Assembly: GCA_963765815.1 (NCBI GenBank)
Contig: CAVXXT010000009.1
Span: 62,001-126,000 of the forward strand
Reading direction: 5' to 3'
Source: DATLNF01 sp963765815
Lineage (GTDB): Bacteria > Actinomycetota > Actinomycetes > BP-191
DNA: 64,000 nucleotides
Positions 47,606 through 57,173 of the stretch are shown piece by piece (position 1 is the stretch's first letter; each line of letters starts with the position of its first letter). The notes under the pieces are model-generated. The model saw only the letters and a list, made by a program, of their open reading frames with translations. It was not told the origin of the DNA and did not search any database. The position numbers were made by a program, and so were the translations under genes.

Positions 47606-47817
47606 GCCACGTCCGGGGAAGGGCAAGCACCAAGCAGGTGTCCAGCTAGCCTGCATGTGTGACACCGCCACGGTCGTTTGGATGGCCATCCGAGTTCACG
47701 CCGACTTCTTGGGTGAGCATCCGCGAATCTTTCGACGAGCTCGCGCACTCGTAGGTGTGAGCACAGCCGTGCGGTGGTGGGGTGTGGGGCGCTCACACCT
47801 GCGGTGAGCTCGACCGG
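47606..47817. other. Intergenic region between the membrane/SDR gene and ccr
   Basis: 212 nt between converging genes. It contains a 12-bp palindrome GGATGGCCATCC (47680–47691) and a 10-bp inverted repeat (next entry). Small ORFs exist but none looks genuine. No clear U-tract terminator. Confidence 0.5.
47753..47800. terminator. Inverted repeat before the ccr 3' end
   Basis: AGGTGTGAGC (47753–47762) and GCTCACACCT (47791–47800), a 10-bp perfect stem around a G-rich 28-nt loop. It lies 18 nt after the stop of ccr (minus strand) and at the far end for the plus-strand gene, so it can end transcription from either side. Confidence 0.45.
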
Positions 47818-49170
47818 CTAGGCGTTGCGGAAGCGGTTGATAGCCGTCTCGTGCTTCGCGCGCATCTCCGGGTCGCGCACGCCGAGGCCCTCCTCCGGCG
47901 CGAGGCAGAGGACGCCGACCTTCCCCTGGTGCAGGTTGGCGTGCACGTCGTACGCCGCCTGCCCCACCTGCTCCATCGGGTAGGCCTTCGACAGCGTCGG
48001 GTGGATCGCGCCCTTCGCGATCAGCCGGTTGGCCTCCCACGCCTCGCGGTAGTTGGCGAAGTGCGAGCTCTTGATGGTCTTCAGGTTCATCCAGAGGTAG
48101 CGGTTGTCGTACTGGTGCAGGTAGCCGCTGGTCGACGCGCAGGTGACGATCAGCCCGCCCTTGCGCGCGACGTAGACACTCGCGCCGAACGTCTCGCGAC
48201 CAGGGTGCTCGAAGACGATGTCGGGGTCCTCGCCGCCGGTCAGCGACCGGATCTTCGCGCCGAACCGCTGCCACTCCTTGGGGTCCTGGTTGTGCTCGTC
48301 CTTCCAGAACGCGTAGCCCTCGGCGCTGCGGTCGATGACGTGCTCGGCGCCCATCGCGCGGCAGAGCTCGGCCTTCTCCGGCGACGACACGACGCAGACG
48401 GGGATCGCGCCGCCGTTGAGCGCGAACTGCACGGCGTACGAGCCGAGTCCGCCGCTGGCGCCCCAGATCAGCACGACGTCGCCCTGCTTCATGTCGGCGC
48501 CGTTCTTCGACACCAGCTGCCGGTACGCCGTGGAGTTGACGAGGCCCGGGCAGGCCGCCTCTTCCCAGGTCAGGTGCGCCGGCTTCGGCATCAGCTGGTT
48601 GGACTTCACCAGCGCCAGCTCGGCCAGCCCGCCGAAGTTGGTCTCGAACCCCCAGATGCGCTGCTCGGGGTCGAGCATCGTGTCGTCGTGGCCGTCGGGG
48701 CTCTCCAGCTCGACCGACAGGCAGTGCGCGACGACCTCGTCGCCGGGCTTCCACGCGTTGACGCCGGGACCGACGCGCAGCACGACACCGGCGAGGTCGG
48801 ACCCGACCACGTGATACGGCAGGTCGTGCCGCTTGGTGAGCGACGACAGGCGCCCGTACTTCTCGAGGAACTTGAAGGTCGACACCGGCTCGAAGATCGA
48901 CGTCCACACGGTGTTGTAGTTCACCGCGCTGGCCATCACGGCGACGATCGCCTCGCCCGGGCCGAGCTCCGGGGTGGCGACCTCGTCGATGTGCAGCGCC
49001 TTGCGCGGGTCCTTCTCCCGGGTGGACAGGCCCTGGAACATCTCCTGCTCGTCCTTGCGGACGACGACGCCGCGGTAGCTCTCCGGCACGGCCATCGCGG
49101 CGTAGTCCGCCGCGGGCGTGTCGCCGGCCAGGATCGCCTCGAGGATCTCCTTCACGGTGCGGGCCTCCAC
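47818..49170 (-). CDS. ccr: Crotonyl-CoA carboxylase/reductase
   Basis: Reductive carboxylation of crotonyl-CoA to ethylmalonyl-CoA with NADPH and CO2, the key step of the ethylmalonyl-CoA pathway. 450 residues. SAVNYNTVWTSIFEP (Asn84), GFETNFGGLAEL (Phe175–Glu176) and SSHFANYREAWEAN (His370) match the CO2-binding residues reported for Kitasatospora Ccr (N81, F170, E171, H365). WGASGGLGSYAVQ is the NADPH site. GTG start at 49170. Divergent from a secreted hydrolase. Identification is strong. Confidence 0.95.
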   Translation of the reverse strand: MEARTVKEILEAILAGDTPAADYAAMAVPESYRGVVVRKDEQEMFQGLSTREKDPRKALHIDEVATPELGPGEAIVAVMASAVNYNTVWTSIFEPVSTFKFLEKYGRLSSLTKRHDLPYHVVGSDLAGVVLRVGPGVNAWKPGDEVVAHCLSVELESPDGHDDTMLDPEQRIWGFETNFGGLAELALVKSNQLMPKPAHLTWEEAACPGLVNSTAYRQLVSKNGADMKQGDVVLIWGASGGLGSYAVQFALNGGAIPVCVVSSPEKAELCRAMGAEHVIDRSAEGYAFWKDEHNQDPKEWQRFGAKIRSLTGGEDPDIVFEHPGRETFGASVYVARKGGLIVTCASTSGYLHQYDNRYLWMNLKTIKSSHFANYREAWEANRLIAKGAIHPTLSKAYPMEQVGQAAYDVHANLHQGKVGVLCLAPEEGLGVRDPEMRAKHETAINRFRNA

Positions 49171-49302
49171 GTGCTCGTGCCGACGGTGCGCCGATGTTAC
49201 TCATCGGTACGGCGACGCCTCGAATCGGGAGGGATCCGGCGCTCACCCGTTGAACTACAGGTGTGACGCTCGTCACCCAGGTGCCCCGGAGGACCGCAGC
49301 GC

Positions 49303-50844
49303 ATGAAGAGCACTCGCCTCGCACTCGCCGCCGCTCTCGCGCTCGCCACCGGCGCGCTCGCAGCGCCCTCGTCGGCTGTCGCCCCTGCGCCGACCACCGT
49401 CGACGGCTGCTTCGCGTCCGTGCCGGAGACGACCGGCGGCGCTCCGGTGCAGATCTGCTACTCGATCCACAAGCCGGGCAACGCGTCGAAGCGACACAAG
49501 GTGCCGGTGATCCTGCACAGCCACGGCTGGGCCGGATCGCGCACCACGACGGCGGCGTCGTTCGCCGAGTGGCTCGACGCGGGCTTCGGCGTCGTCTCGT
49601 TCGACCAGCGAGGCTTCGGCGAGAGCGGCGGCCAGGCGCACGTCGAGGACCCGGACTTCGAGGGCCAGGACGTGATGAAGCTGGTCGACCTGATCGCCGG
49701 CCTCGACTGGGTCGCGCTGCAGCGCAAGGGCGACCCGGTGCTCGGCGCCATCGGCGGGTCCTACGGCGGCGGCTACCAGATGGTCGGCGCGTTCACCGAG
49801 CTGATGACGAAGGGCAAGACCCGCTTCGACGCGCTCGCGCCGGAGATCACCTGGTGGAGCCTGTCCGAGAGCCTCGCGCCGAGCTTCGTGCCGAAGACGA
49901 CGTGGAGCGCGGCGCTCTACGCCGCGGGCATGCCGTCCGACGCGCACACCACGACCGTGCACGAGGGACTCGCCTACGCGTCGGTCACCGGGCAGTGGCC
50001 CGACGGCACGGTGCCAGGCTTCGACCTCGAGCACTACTTCGAGAACAACGGCCCGGCCTGGCACGTCGCGAAGGGCCGCAGGCTCGACATCCCGGTGCTG
50101 TTCCGCCAGGGGATCACCGACACGCTCTTCCCGCTCGAGCAGGGCATCAAGATCTTCGACCGCGCGCTCACCCCTCGGGCCCGGGCGAAGAGCATCTTCA
50201 CCGGCTACAACGGCGGCCACGTGCTGCCCGCGACGTTCCCGTTGGCGCAGGCACCGTCCGGCGACACCTGCTCGGCGAAGCTCGGCGCCAAGGACTTCGG
50301 CGATCTCTCACGCAGCTTCATGAAGGTGCACCTCAGGCACCTGCGCAACACGCTGAAGGGCGCCGGCAAGTACCACCTCGCGACCGCTGACGGCACCGGC
50401 TGCCTCACGGTGGACTCGGTCGCGGCCGACACGACGTACGACCTCGGGACGATCGCGTCGCCGGCGGGTCTCGGCCTGCCGGTCTCGTTCAAGGTGGCCG
50501 ACGGCCCGATCAGCATCGCCGGTGCCCCTCAGGTCGAGGCCAACATGACCTCGGCCGGCGTCGACAACCGCGTCTTCACCGCGCTGTCGGTCGGCACCAG
50601 CGTCGCCGACGCCAGGACCGTCCAGGGCGTGATGCAGCCGCAGCGCGAGCTGCTGCCGATCGCGCAGACCGAGCGGTCGTGGACGCTGCCGTCCGTCAGC
50701 ATCACGGTGCCGGCTGGGCAGTCGCTGTTCCTCACGCTGTCGCCGGTGTCGGAGATGTACGCCGGCCACGGCAGCCGCACGCCGGGCGCGTGGCTGCTCG
50801 AGAAGACGGTCGTCACCCTGCCGGTGGTCGAGCAGGTCCGGTAG
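49303..50844 (+). CDS. Secreted alpha/beta hydrolase (X-Pro dipeptidyl-peptidase S15/CocE-like)
   Basis: 513 residues with a Sec signal peptide (KSTRLALAAALALATGALA). SHGWAGSRTT and DQRGFGESGG lead to the nucleophile elbow GGSYGGGYQM; Asp in GITDTLFPLEQ and a His in NGGHVLPATF can complete the triad. The C-terminal ~150 residues form a beta-rich domain, as in CocE/S15 enzymes. ATG 49303 after GGAG. Actual substrate (peptide or ester) is undecided. Confidence 0.8.
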   Translation: MKSTRLALAAALALATGALAAPSSAVAPAPTTVDGCFASVPETTGGAPVQICYSIHKPGNASKRHKVPVILHSHGWAGSRTTTAASFAEWLDAGFGVVSFDQRGFGESGGQAHVEDPDFEGQDVMKLVDLIAGLDWVALQRKGDPVLGAIGGSYGGGYQMVGAFTELMTKGKTRFDALAPEITWWSLSESLAPSFVPKTTWSAALYAAGMPSDAHTTTVHEGLAYASVTGQWPDGTVPGFDLEHYFENNGPAWHVAKGRRLDIPVLFRQGITDTLFPLEQGIKIFDRALTPRARAKSIFTGYNGGHVLPATFPLAQAPSGDTCSAKLGAKDFGDLSRSFMKVHLRHLRNTLKGAGKYHLATADGTGCLTVDSVAADTTYDLGTIASPAGLGLPVSFKVADGPISIAGAPQVEANMTSAGVDNRVFTALSVGTSVADARTVQGVMQPQRELLPIAQTERSWTLPSVSITVPAGQSLFLTLSPVSEMYAGHGSRTPGAWLLEKTVVTLPVVEQVR

Positions 50845-50944
50845 TGGTTTCGCGCGCCCGTTCGGCACGTGGTCAGGCTCTGTCCGCTGCGACCAGCCGG
50901 TGTGCGCCGACGCGGCGAGACCACCGGGCGCCCGCTGCTGCGCA

Positions 50945-50973
50945 TTCCATTTGCCCTACGGCGTAGCTACGGT
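50945..50973 (+). promoter_or_regulatory. Promoter and operator candidate of the TetR gene
   Basis: TTCCAT (50945–50950), 17 nt, TACGGT (50968–50973), 6 nt before the ATG at 50980. The palindrome CGTAGCTACG (50962–50971) overlaps the -10, where an autorepressor of the TetR type would act. Confidence 0.4.
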
Positions 50974-50979
50974 GGCCAG

Positions 50980-51642
50980 ATGGCAACCAGGAGCGTCGCG
51001 GCCGAGCCGCTGAGCCGGCGGCGCATCCTCGAGTGCGCGCTCGACGTCGCGGATCGCGACGGCCTCGAGGCGGCCAGCCTGCGGCGCATCGCCACCGAGC
51101 TCGGCGTGCACGTCACGTCGCTCTACAACCACCTGCCGACCAAGGACGCGCTGCTCGACGGGATGGTCGAGGAGCTGATCGTCGAGGCGCAGGTGCCGGT
51201 CGGCGACGTCGGCTGGGAGGAGTGGGTCCGCGGGTTCGTCGGCGGGATGGCGCGGGTCGCCGTCGAGCGGCCCGGATCGTTCGCCGTGCTGCTGCACCGC
51301 CCGGTGCAGAGCCCGCGCGCGACAGAGGCCTTCGAGTGCGCGCTGGCCGCGTTCCGTGCCGAGGGCCTCGACGCGGTGCAGGCCTACGCCGCGGTGAAGA
51401 GCGTCGTGTTCGCGGTGCTCGGCTGCTGCCTCGAGCTGGCCGGCCTCGGCAGCGGCGAGCGGCCCGAGACCGACGTGACGAGCCTGGACTGGCAGCGCTT
51501 CCCCCAGCTGCACGAGGTGAGCCGGATCGCCGGCGACGTCGACTTCGCGGCGACGCTGACCGAGGTGCTCGTCGCCGGCCTCGCCCATCAGCTTCCGTCA
51601 TCGCGCACCAAGGTTCGCCGGACTCCGGGAGCACGTCGATGA
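50980..51642 (+). CDS. TetR-family transcriptional regulator
   Basis: 220 residues. The HTH is RRRILECALDVADRDGLEA then SLRRIATELGVHVTSLYNHLPTKDALL. The C-terminal domain (TetR_C-like, from ~80) has LLHRPVQSPRATEAFECAL. ATG 50980 lies just after a -10. Its stop overlaps the ATG of the lipoprotein (ATGA), so the regulator and the binding protein are translated together. Ligand unknown. Confidence 0.88.
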   Translation: MATRSVAAEPLSRRRILECALDVADRDGLEAASLRRIATELGVHVTSLYNHLPTKDALLDGMVEELIVEAQVPVGDVGWEEWVRGFVGGMARVAVERPGSFAVLLHRPVQSPRATEAFECALAAFRAEGLDAVQAYAAVKSVVFAVLGCCLELAGLGSGERPETDVTSLDWQRFPQLHEVSRIAGDVDFAATLTEVLVAGLAHQLPSSRTKVRRTPGARR

Positions 51643-53201
51643 CCTCCACCCGCTGCCGCACACGGGGCGCGTCCGTCGCGGCACTCGTCCTCCTGCTCGC
51701 CGCGTGTGGATCGACGCGTCCCGCCTCGCGGGTGGCGTCACCGCAGGACGCAACGGGAGAGGCGCTCGGCGTCCCGGTCGTCGCCGGCCCGACCTCCGAG
51801 CCGGGGCTCTCCGGCCCCGTCGGCGTACCCAGCGCGGTGGGTTCCGTCGGGACGTCTGGCAGCGGCAGCACCGTGTCGGGCGGTGGCTCGAGCTCGTTCG
51901 GCCCGGCAGCCGGATCCGGATCCGGGAGCAGCGGCACGGGCACCGGTGGGGGCACGCCCACGTCCTCCGCCGCGACCGCGCCCGGCATCACGGCGACCGA
52001 GGTCTTCGTCGGGGCGCCCTACTTCCCCGACGTCGGCTCGACCAACCAGGCGCTCGGCGGCGGCGAGGCGGCGGACCAGCGCGGGATGTACGCCGCGGTC
52101 GCCGAGGAGATCAACAAGCGCGGCGGCATCCGCGGGCGCAAGGTCGTGCCGATCTACTTCGCCTACTCCGCGACCTCCAACGAGCCGATCGAGTCGCAGA
52201 GCCAGGCCGCCTGCGAGCACTGGACGCAGGACAACAAGGTCTTCGCCATCTTCATGCGCGGCCCGACGATCCTCGAGTGCGCGAGGAAGGCCGGCGCGCT
52301 GGTGACGTCGGGCGCCGGCGCGACCGGCCCGGTCTACCGGAGCAACCCGCACCTGGTCGACCCGTCCGGGATCCGTCCCGAGCGGCTCGGAGCCGCGACG
52401 GTGCGCGGGCTCTACGACATCGGCTGGGGCAAGCCCGATGCGGAGTGGCCGACCGGGAAGGTCGGGATCATCTCCTGGGACGACGCCAACTACAGGTACG
52501 GCGTCGAGCATGGCCACATCCCGGCGCTGAAGGCGGTCGGCGTCACCGCGACTGACATCCGCTACGTCACGGTGCCGCAGACGGCCGGCGCGATCGCCGA
52601 CGCCAGCGCGGCGGTGAGCAACGCGGTGCTGAGCTTCTCGTCGGCGGGCATCGACCACGTGCTGATCCAGGACGGGCCCGCGGGAGTCTTCGGCGGCGCC
52701 GGCCTCACGATCCTGTTCCTCAACAACGCGAAGTCACAGCAGTACTACCCCCGCTACGGGTTCAACGGCGACAACGCACCCGCGTTCTCGGCGTACCCGA
52801 CGGACCAGCAGCACGGCATGCTCGCCGTCGACTACCTCGACTACATGCCGACGCAGGACGACGGCATGCGGCCGAACCCGGCGCGGGAGCGGTGCTTCGC
52901 GATCCTGGCCGAGAAGGGCATCACGCCGAGCGACCAGAACTCCTACGCGTCTGCCTCCGGCGTATGCGACAGCATGTGGTTCGTCGAGCGGATCCTCGGC
53001 GGGACCGGACCGCTGACCCGCGACGCGGCGCTGAGGAGCGCCATGTCGCTCGGGACCAGCTACGCCTCGCCGGTCGTCTACGGCACACGGCTGACGAATG
53101 CGCGTCGGGACGGCGCGGCGCTGTTCCGTCCGGCGAAGTACGACGACGCCTGCACCTGCATGAAGTACCTCGGCCCGCCCGCGGAGCCGGTCACCGACTG
53201 A
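51639..53201 (+). CDS. Solute-binding lipoprotein (type 1 periplasmic binding fold)
   Basis: 520 residues. Lipobox in LVLLLAACGS (Cys23), then a Gly/Ser-rich linker (about 70–110), then the Peripla_BP_6 fold: TEVFVGAPYFPDVGSTN, GMYAAVAEEINKRGGIRGRK, FAIFMRGPTILECA, KVGIISWDDANYRYG. It resembles branched-chain amino-acid receptors. Three cysteines near the C-terminus (DDACTCMKYLGPP) are unusual. No permease or ATPase gene lies nearby, so it may use a distant transporter or act as a sensor. ATG overlaps TetR stop. Confidence 0.8.
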   Translation: MTSTRCRTRGASVAALVLLLAACGSTRPASRVASPQDATGEALGVPVVAGPTSEPGLSGPVGVPSAVGSVGTSGSGSTVSGGGSSSFGPAAGSGSGSSGTGTGGGTPTSSAATAPGITATEVFVGAPYFPDVGSTNQALGGGEAADQRGMYAAVAEEINKRGGIRGRKVVPIYFAYSATSNEPIESQSQAACEHWTQDNKVFAIFMRGPTILECARKAGALVTSGAGATGPVYRSNPHLVDPSGIRPERLGAATVRGLYDIGWGKPDAEWPTGKVGIISWDDANYRYGVEHGHIPALKAVGVTATDIRYVTVPQTAGAIADASAAVSNAVLSFSSAGIDHVLIQDGPAGVFGGAGLTILFLNNAKSQQYYPRYGFNGDNAPAFSAYPTDQQHGMLAVDYLDYMPTQDDGMRPNPARERCFAILAEKGITPSDQNSYASASGVCDSMWFVERILGGTGPLTRDAALRSAMSLGTSYASPVVYGTRLTNARRDGAALFRPAKYDDACTCMKYLGPPAEPVTD

Positions 53202-53257
53202 CGCGCCGGTCGCCCGGTGTCCCGCCGGTCCTGTCGAGCGCTCGAGGGGGCGGTCCC

Positions 53258-54643
53258 GTGACTCGCACCATGAACACCGACTACCTCGTCATCGGCGCGG
53301 GCGCGATGGGCATGGCGTTCACCGACGCGCTGGTCGACCACGCCGACGCGCACGTCACCATCGTCGACCGCCGCGACGCGGCCGGCGGGCACTGGCACGA
53401 CGCCTACCCGTTCGTCCGGCTGCACCAGGCGTCGGTGTTCTACGGCGTCGCGTCCACGGTCCTCGGCAGCGGTGCCGTGCAGACGTCCGGCCCGGAGGCG
53501 GGGCTGCAGGAGCGGGCGACCCAGCCGGAGATTCTGGCGTACTACGACGCCGTCCTCCAGCGACTCGTCGACAGCGGACGGGTGACGTTCCTGGGCGGAA
53601 GCGACTACCTGCCGGACGGTGACTCGCACCTCGTCACGTCCCGCGCGTCGGGCGAGACGGTGCGGGTCGACGTGCGTCGTCGGGTCGTCGACGCCGCCTA
53701 CCTGTCGCCCACGATCCCCGCGACGTCGGCGCCGCCGTTCGGCGTCGCGGACGACGCCCGCGTCGTCGCCGTGAACGAGCTGGCCGGGCTCGCGGACCTG
53801 CCGACGGACGTCGTGGTCGTCGGCTCGGGCAAGACCGCCACCGACGCGATCGTCTGGCTCCTGACGAACGGCGTGCCCCCGGATCGCATCGGGTGGGTGC
53901 GCCCGCGGGACCCGTGGATGCTCAATCGCGCCCTCGTCCAGCCCGACCCCGCCGTCGCGCTCGGCCTCGCGGCCGACACGATGACCGCGGCGGCCTCCGC
54001 GGACTCGCTCGACGACCTGTTCCTCCGGCTCGAAGCAGCCGGCGTCATGCTGCGCGTCGACCAGCGCTTCCGGCCGACGATGGCGAAGACGCCGACACTC
54101 GCGACGTGGGAGCTCGACCTGCTGCGGACCGTCGACAACGTCGTCCGGCTCGGCCGCATCCGGCAGGTCACTCGACGAGAGATCACCCTCGACGGCGGCA
54201 CGGCGGCGCTCGCGCCCGGCTCGCTCGTCGTGCACTGCGCCGCCTCCGGCCTGCAGTACCCCGCGATGGTCCCGCTGTGGGGACCCGACCGGATTCGCCT
54301 GCAGACGATCCGGGCCGGCTTCCCGTGCCTCAACGCGGCCCTCGCCGGCTACGTCGAGGCGACCCGGGACGACGACCGCGAGCGCAATCGGCTCTGCCCG
54401 CCCAACACGCTGCCGGATACGCCGGCGATGTGGGCGCGGATGCAGGCTCTCGGGGCCATCGCGGCGCGGACCTACGGCGCCGAGCCGGACATCGCCGAGT
54501 GGGCGAACGCCTGCGCCCTCAACCCGGCGCGCATCGCGCCGTGGCAGCGCGAGCTCCCGGAGGTGCAGGCCGCCGCGGGGCGGCTCGCCGAGCACGGTCC
54601 CGCCGGGCTGTCCCGGCTGGTCGAGCTCGGCGAGGTGGTCTGA
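53258..54643 (+). CDS. FAD/NAD(P)-dependent flavoprotein oxidoreductase
   Basis: 461 residues. DYLVIGAGAMGMAFTDAL at the N-terminus and VDRRDAAGGHWHDAYPFVRLH form the FAD site; VVVGSGKTATDAIVWLL is a second nucleotide site, and VVHCAASGLQYPAM is in the C-terminal half. Resembles flavin monooxygenase-like proteins. GTG 53258 preceded by GAGGGGGCGG; an ATG 12 nt later is possible. Substrate unknown. Confidence 0.78.
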   Translation: MTRTMNTDYLVIGAGAMGMAFTDALVDHADAHVTIVDRRDAAGGHWHDAYPFVRLHQASVFYGVASTVLGSGAVQTSGPEAGLQERATQPEILAYYDAVLQRLVDSGRVTFLGGSDYLPDGDSHLVTSRASGETVRVDVRRRVVDAAYLSPTIPATSAPPFGVADDARVVAVNELAGLADLPTDVVVVGSGKTATDAIVWLLTNGVPPDRIGWVRPRDPWMLNRALVQPDPAVALGLAADTMTAAASADSLDDLFLRLEAAGVMLRVDQRFRPTMAKTPTLATWELDLLRTVDNVVRLGRIRQVTRREITLDGGTAALAPGSLVVHCAASGLQYPAMVPLWGPDRIRLQTIRAGFPCLNAALAGYVEATRDDDRERNRLCPPNTLPDTPAMWARMQALGAIAARTYGAEPDIAEWANACALNPARIAPWQRELPEVQAAAGRLAEHGPAGLSRLVELGEVV

Positions 54644-54650
54644 GGCGGCG

Positions 54651-55424
54651 TCAGGGGCCGGCCGGCGGGGTGATGCCGAGCAGCGTCGGGATGCCCTGGC
54701 CGACGACGTAGGCCAGCAGGGCGGCGCCGCCGGCGAGGCCCGCGATCTCCGCGCCGCTCCGCCACCACGAGCCGGCCGCCAGCCGAGCCTTTACGACCCC
54801 GAGGGAGAACAGCGCGGCCAACGTGACGAGGACGGACACGACGAGCGCGTACGAAGGGGACAGCACGACGTACGGCAGGATCGGCAGCGCGGAGCCGATC
54901 GCGAACGCGGTGCCCATGATCCCGGCGTCCTCGATCGGCGACCCGGTCGCCTCGAAGCGGATGCCGAGCTCCTTCTCCGCCATCGTCTTCAGCATCGCCT
55001 CCTCGTTCTCCGAGATCGCCCGGGCCGCGACTGTCGCCGCATCCCGGCTGAGCCCCTCGTTCATGAAGATCTCGGCCAGCTCGATCTGCTCGACGTTGGG
55101 CCGCAGGCGCAGCTGAGCCCGCTCCTCCGCGAGCTCGTAGTCGAAGACCTCGCGCTGGCTCTTGGCCGCGATGTAGGCGCCGAGCGCCATCGAGACGGTG
55201 CCGGCCAGCGCGCCGGCGAGGCCGGCGACCAGGATCGTCTCGCGCACCGCGTCGGCGCCGCGTACGCCGGTGACCAGCGCCAGCGTCGACAGCAGCCCGT
55301 CCTGGGCGCCGAAGACGACTTCGCGGATCTGGCCGCGACGGGCCACGCGCGCGTACTCGACCTGGACCCGTCGGCCCATCCCCTCGACGGGGACCGACGG
55401 CCCCTCGTCGGGGTCGCGGAGCAT
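54651..55424 (-). CDS. VIT1/CCC1-family membrane protein
   Basis: 257 residues. EVVFGAQDGLLSTLALVTGV and GALAGTVSMALGAYIAAKSQREV are the first two helices with the family's Gly/Asp and Ser patterns; a cytoplasmic Glu-rich segment (~90–150) with EIFMNEGLSRDAATVAARAI precedes three more helices. Family members transport Fe2+ or Mn2+ into a compartment or out of the cell. Its start overlaps the epimerase stop by one base. Confidence 0.85.
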   Translation of the reverse strand: MLRDPDEGPSVPVEGMGRRVQVEYARVARRGQIREVVFGAQDGLLSTLALVTGVRGADAVRETILVAGLAGALAGTVSMALGAYIAAKSQREVFDYELAEERAQLRLRPNVEQIELAEIFMNEGLSRDAATVAARAISENEEAMLKTMAEKELGIRFEATGSPIEDAGIMGTAFAIGSALPILPYVVLSPSYALVVSVLVTLAALFSLGVVKARLAAGSWWRSGAEIAGLAGGAALLAYVVGQGIPTLLGITPPAGP

Positions 55425-55840
55425 CAGTGGGAGCTGGGCAGCGACTGCACCAGCTCGGTCAGCACGCCGCCCACGCCCTTGGGGTGCAGGAACGCGATGG
55501 ACGCGCCCATCGACCCGTGCCGGGGCCGCTGGTCGACGAGCGGGACGCCGAGGAGTCCGATGTCGGCCAGCGCGGCCTCGACGTCGTCCACGCCGTACCC
55601 GATGTGGTGGACCCCCTCGCCGTTGCGCGCGAGGAACTTCCCTACGGGCGAGTCCGGTCGAGTCGGCATCAGCAGCTGGACGTACGAGCCGGGCGCGACG
55701 AGCAGCATCGCCTCGTGCACCCCCTGCTCCTCGTTGGTCTCGCGGTGGGCGACGGTCAGCCCGAACGTCGTCTCGTAGAACTCGACCTTCTCGTCGAGGT
55801 CGTGACAGGCGATGCCGACGTGGTCGATGCGAGTGAGCAC
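55424..55840 (-). CDS. mce: Methylmalonyl/ethylmalonyl-CoA epimerase
   Basis: 138 residues, glyoxalase fold. IDHVGIACHDL (first metal His), NEGVHHIGYGVDD-like block (GEGVHHIGYGVDDV), and FLHPKGVGGVLTELVQ (metal Glu) are all there. Interconverts the 2R and 2S forms of (ethyl)methylmalonyl-CoA, between Ccr and the mutase in the ethylmalonyl-CoA route. I chose GTG 55840 because AGTGAGG lies 6 nt before it; GTG 55852 is also in frame. Divergent from the thiolase gene. Confidence 0.9.
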   Translation of the reverse strand: MLTRIDHVGIACHDLDEKVEFYETTFGLTVAHRETNEEQGVHEAMLLVAPGSYVQLLMPTRPDSPVGKFLARNGEGVHHIGYGVDDVEAALADIGLLGVPLVDQRPRHGSMGASIAFLHPKGVGGVLTELVQSLPSSH

Positions 55841-55921
55841 GCGATACCTCACTTCGGGTAGCAGGACAGCCAGCGGATATTCTCGTGGACACCTTCACAC
55901 GACACGAACGAGGAGGCCCCC

Positions 55922-57113
55922 GTGGCCGGCTCCGTCATCGTCTCCGGCGCGCGCACGCCGATCGGCAAGCTTCCAGGGGTCGCTCGCCTCGTTCCAGGCG
56001 GTCGACCTCGGCGGCTTCGCGATCAAGGCGGCTCTCGAGCGCGCCGGCATCACCGGCGACCAGGTCGACTACGTGATCATGGGCCAGGTCCTGCAGGCCG
56101 GCGCCGGGCAGATCCCCTCGCGCCAGGCCGCGGTCAAGGGCGGCATCCCGATGACCGTGCCGTCGCTCACCATCAACAAGGTCTGCCTGTCCGGTCTCGA
56201 CGCGATCGCGCTGGCCGACCAGCTGATCCGGGCCGGCGAGTACGACGTCGTCGTCGCCGGTGGCATGGAGTCGATGACCAACGCGCCGCACCTGCTGCCC
56301 GGCGCGCGGCAGGGCTACAAGTTCGGCAGCGTCAACGTGCTCGACTCGATGGCGCACGACGGCCTGTTCTGTGCTTTCGACCAAGTCGCCATGGGTGAGG
56401 CGACCGAGGCGTACAACAAGAAGCTGGGCATCAGCCGCGAGGAGCAGGACGAGTTCTCCGCGCGGTCGCACGAGCGTGCCGCCGCCGCGATGAAGGACGG
56501 CCGCTTCGACGACGAGATCGTCGCGGTCGGCGTGCCGCAGCGGAAGGGCGACCCGCTGGTGGTCACCGAGGACGAGGGCGTCCGCCCCGGTACGACCGCC
56601 GAGTCGCTCGGCAAGCTCCGCCCGGCCTTCGCCGCCGACGGCACGATCACCGCCGGCTCGGCATCGCAGATCTCCGACGGCGCGTGCGCCGTCGTCGTCA
56701 TGTGCCGCGCGAAGGCCGAGGAGCTCGGCGCTCCCGTCCTCGCCGAGATCGGCGCGCACGGCGTCGTCGCCGGGCCGGACGCGTCGCTGCAGTCCCAGCC
56801 GGCCAATGCGATCAAGGCCGCGCTCGCGCGCGAGGGACTCACGGCCGACGACCTCGACCTGGTCGAGATCAACGAGGCGTTCGCGTCGGTGGGCATCCAG
56901 TCGATGAAGGAGCTCGGCCTCGGCGAGGACAAGGTCAACGTCAACGGCGGCGCGATCGCGCTCGGGCACCCGATCGGGATGTCCGGCGCGCGCATCGCGC
57001 TGCACCTCGCGTTCGAGCTCAAGCGACGCGGCGGCGGCGTCGGTGCGGCCGCGCTCTGCGGCGGCGGCGGGCAGGGCGACGCGCTGATCGCTGCCGCGCT
57101 GGCCGAGCGCTGA
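55922..57113 (+). CDS. phaA: Acetyl-CoA acetyltransferase (thiolase; one apparent frameshift)
   Basis: Condenses two acetyl-CoA to acetoacetyl-CoA or the reverse. ~396 residues. Start VIVSGARTPIGKL, then one extra C at ~55973 shifts the frame; LASFQAVDLGGFAIK follows. Active Cys in NKVCLSGLDAI, His in GGAIALGHPIGMSGAR, second Cys in AALCGGGGQGD. GTG 55922 follows GAGGAGG. Divergent from the epimerase; upstream of meaB. Role in the ethylmalonyl-CoA route is inferred. The gene name is by function, since fadA- or atoB-type use cannot be told apart. Confidence 0.87.
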
Positions 57114-57173
57114 TCCGAGCGTCAACCGGCGGCCGACGTCGCGCGATCTGGTCACCGCGCGCGCGTCGACCGA

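Noticed and set aside
47602..47796. Small minus-strand ORF with several Cys and His residues
   Set aside because: Overlaps the 3' end of the SDR gene and palindromes; no ribosome-binding site or recognisable domain.
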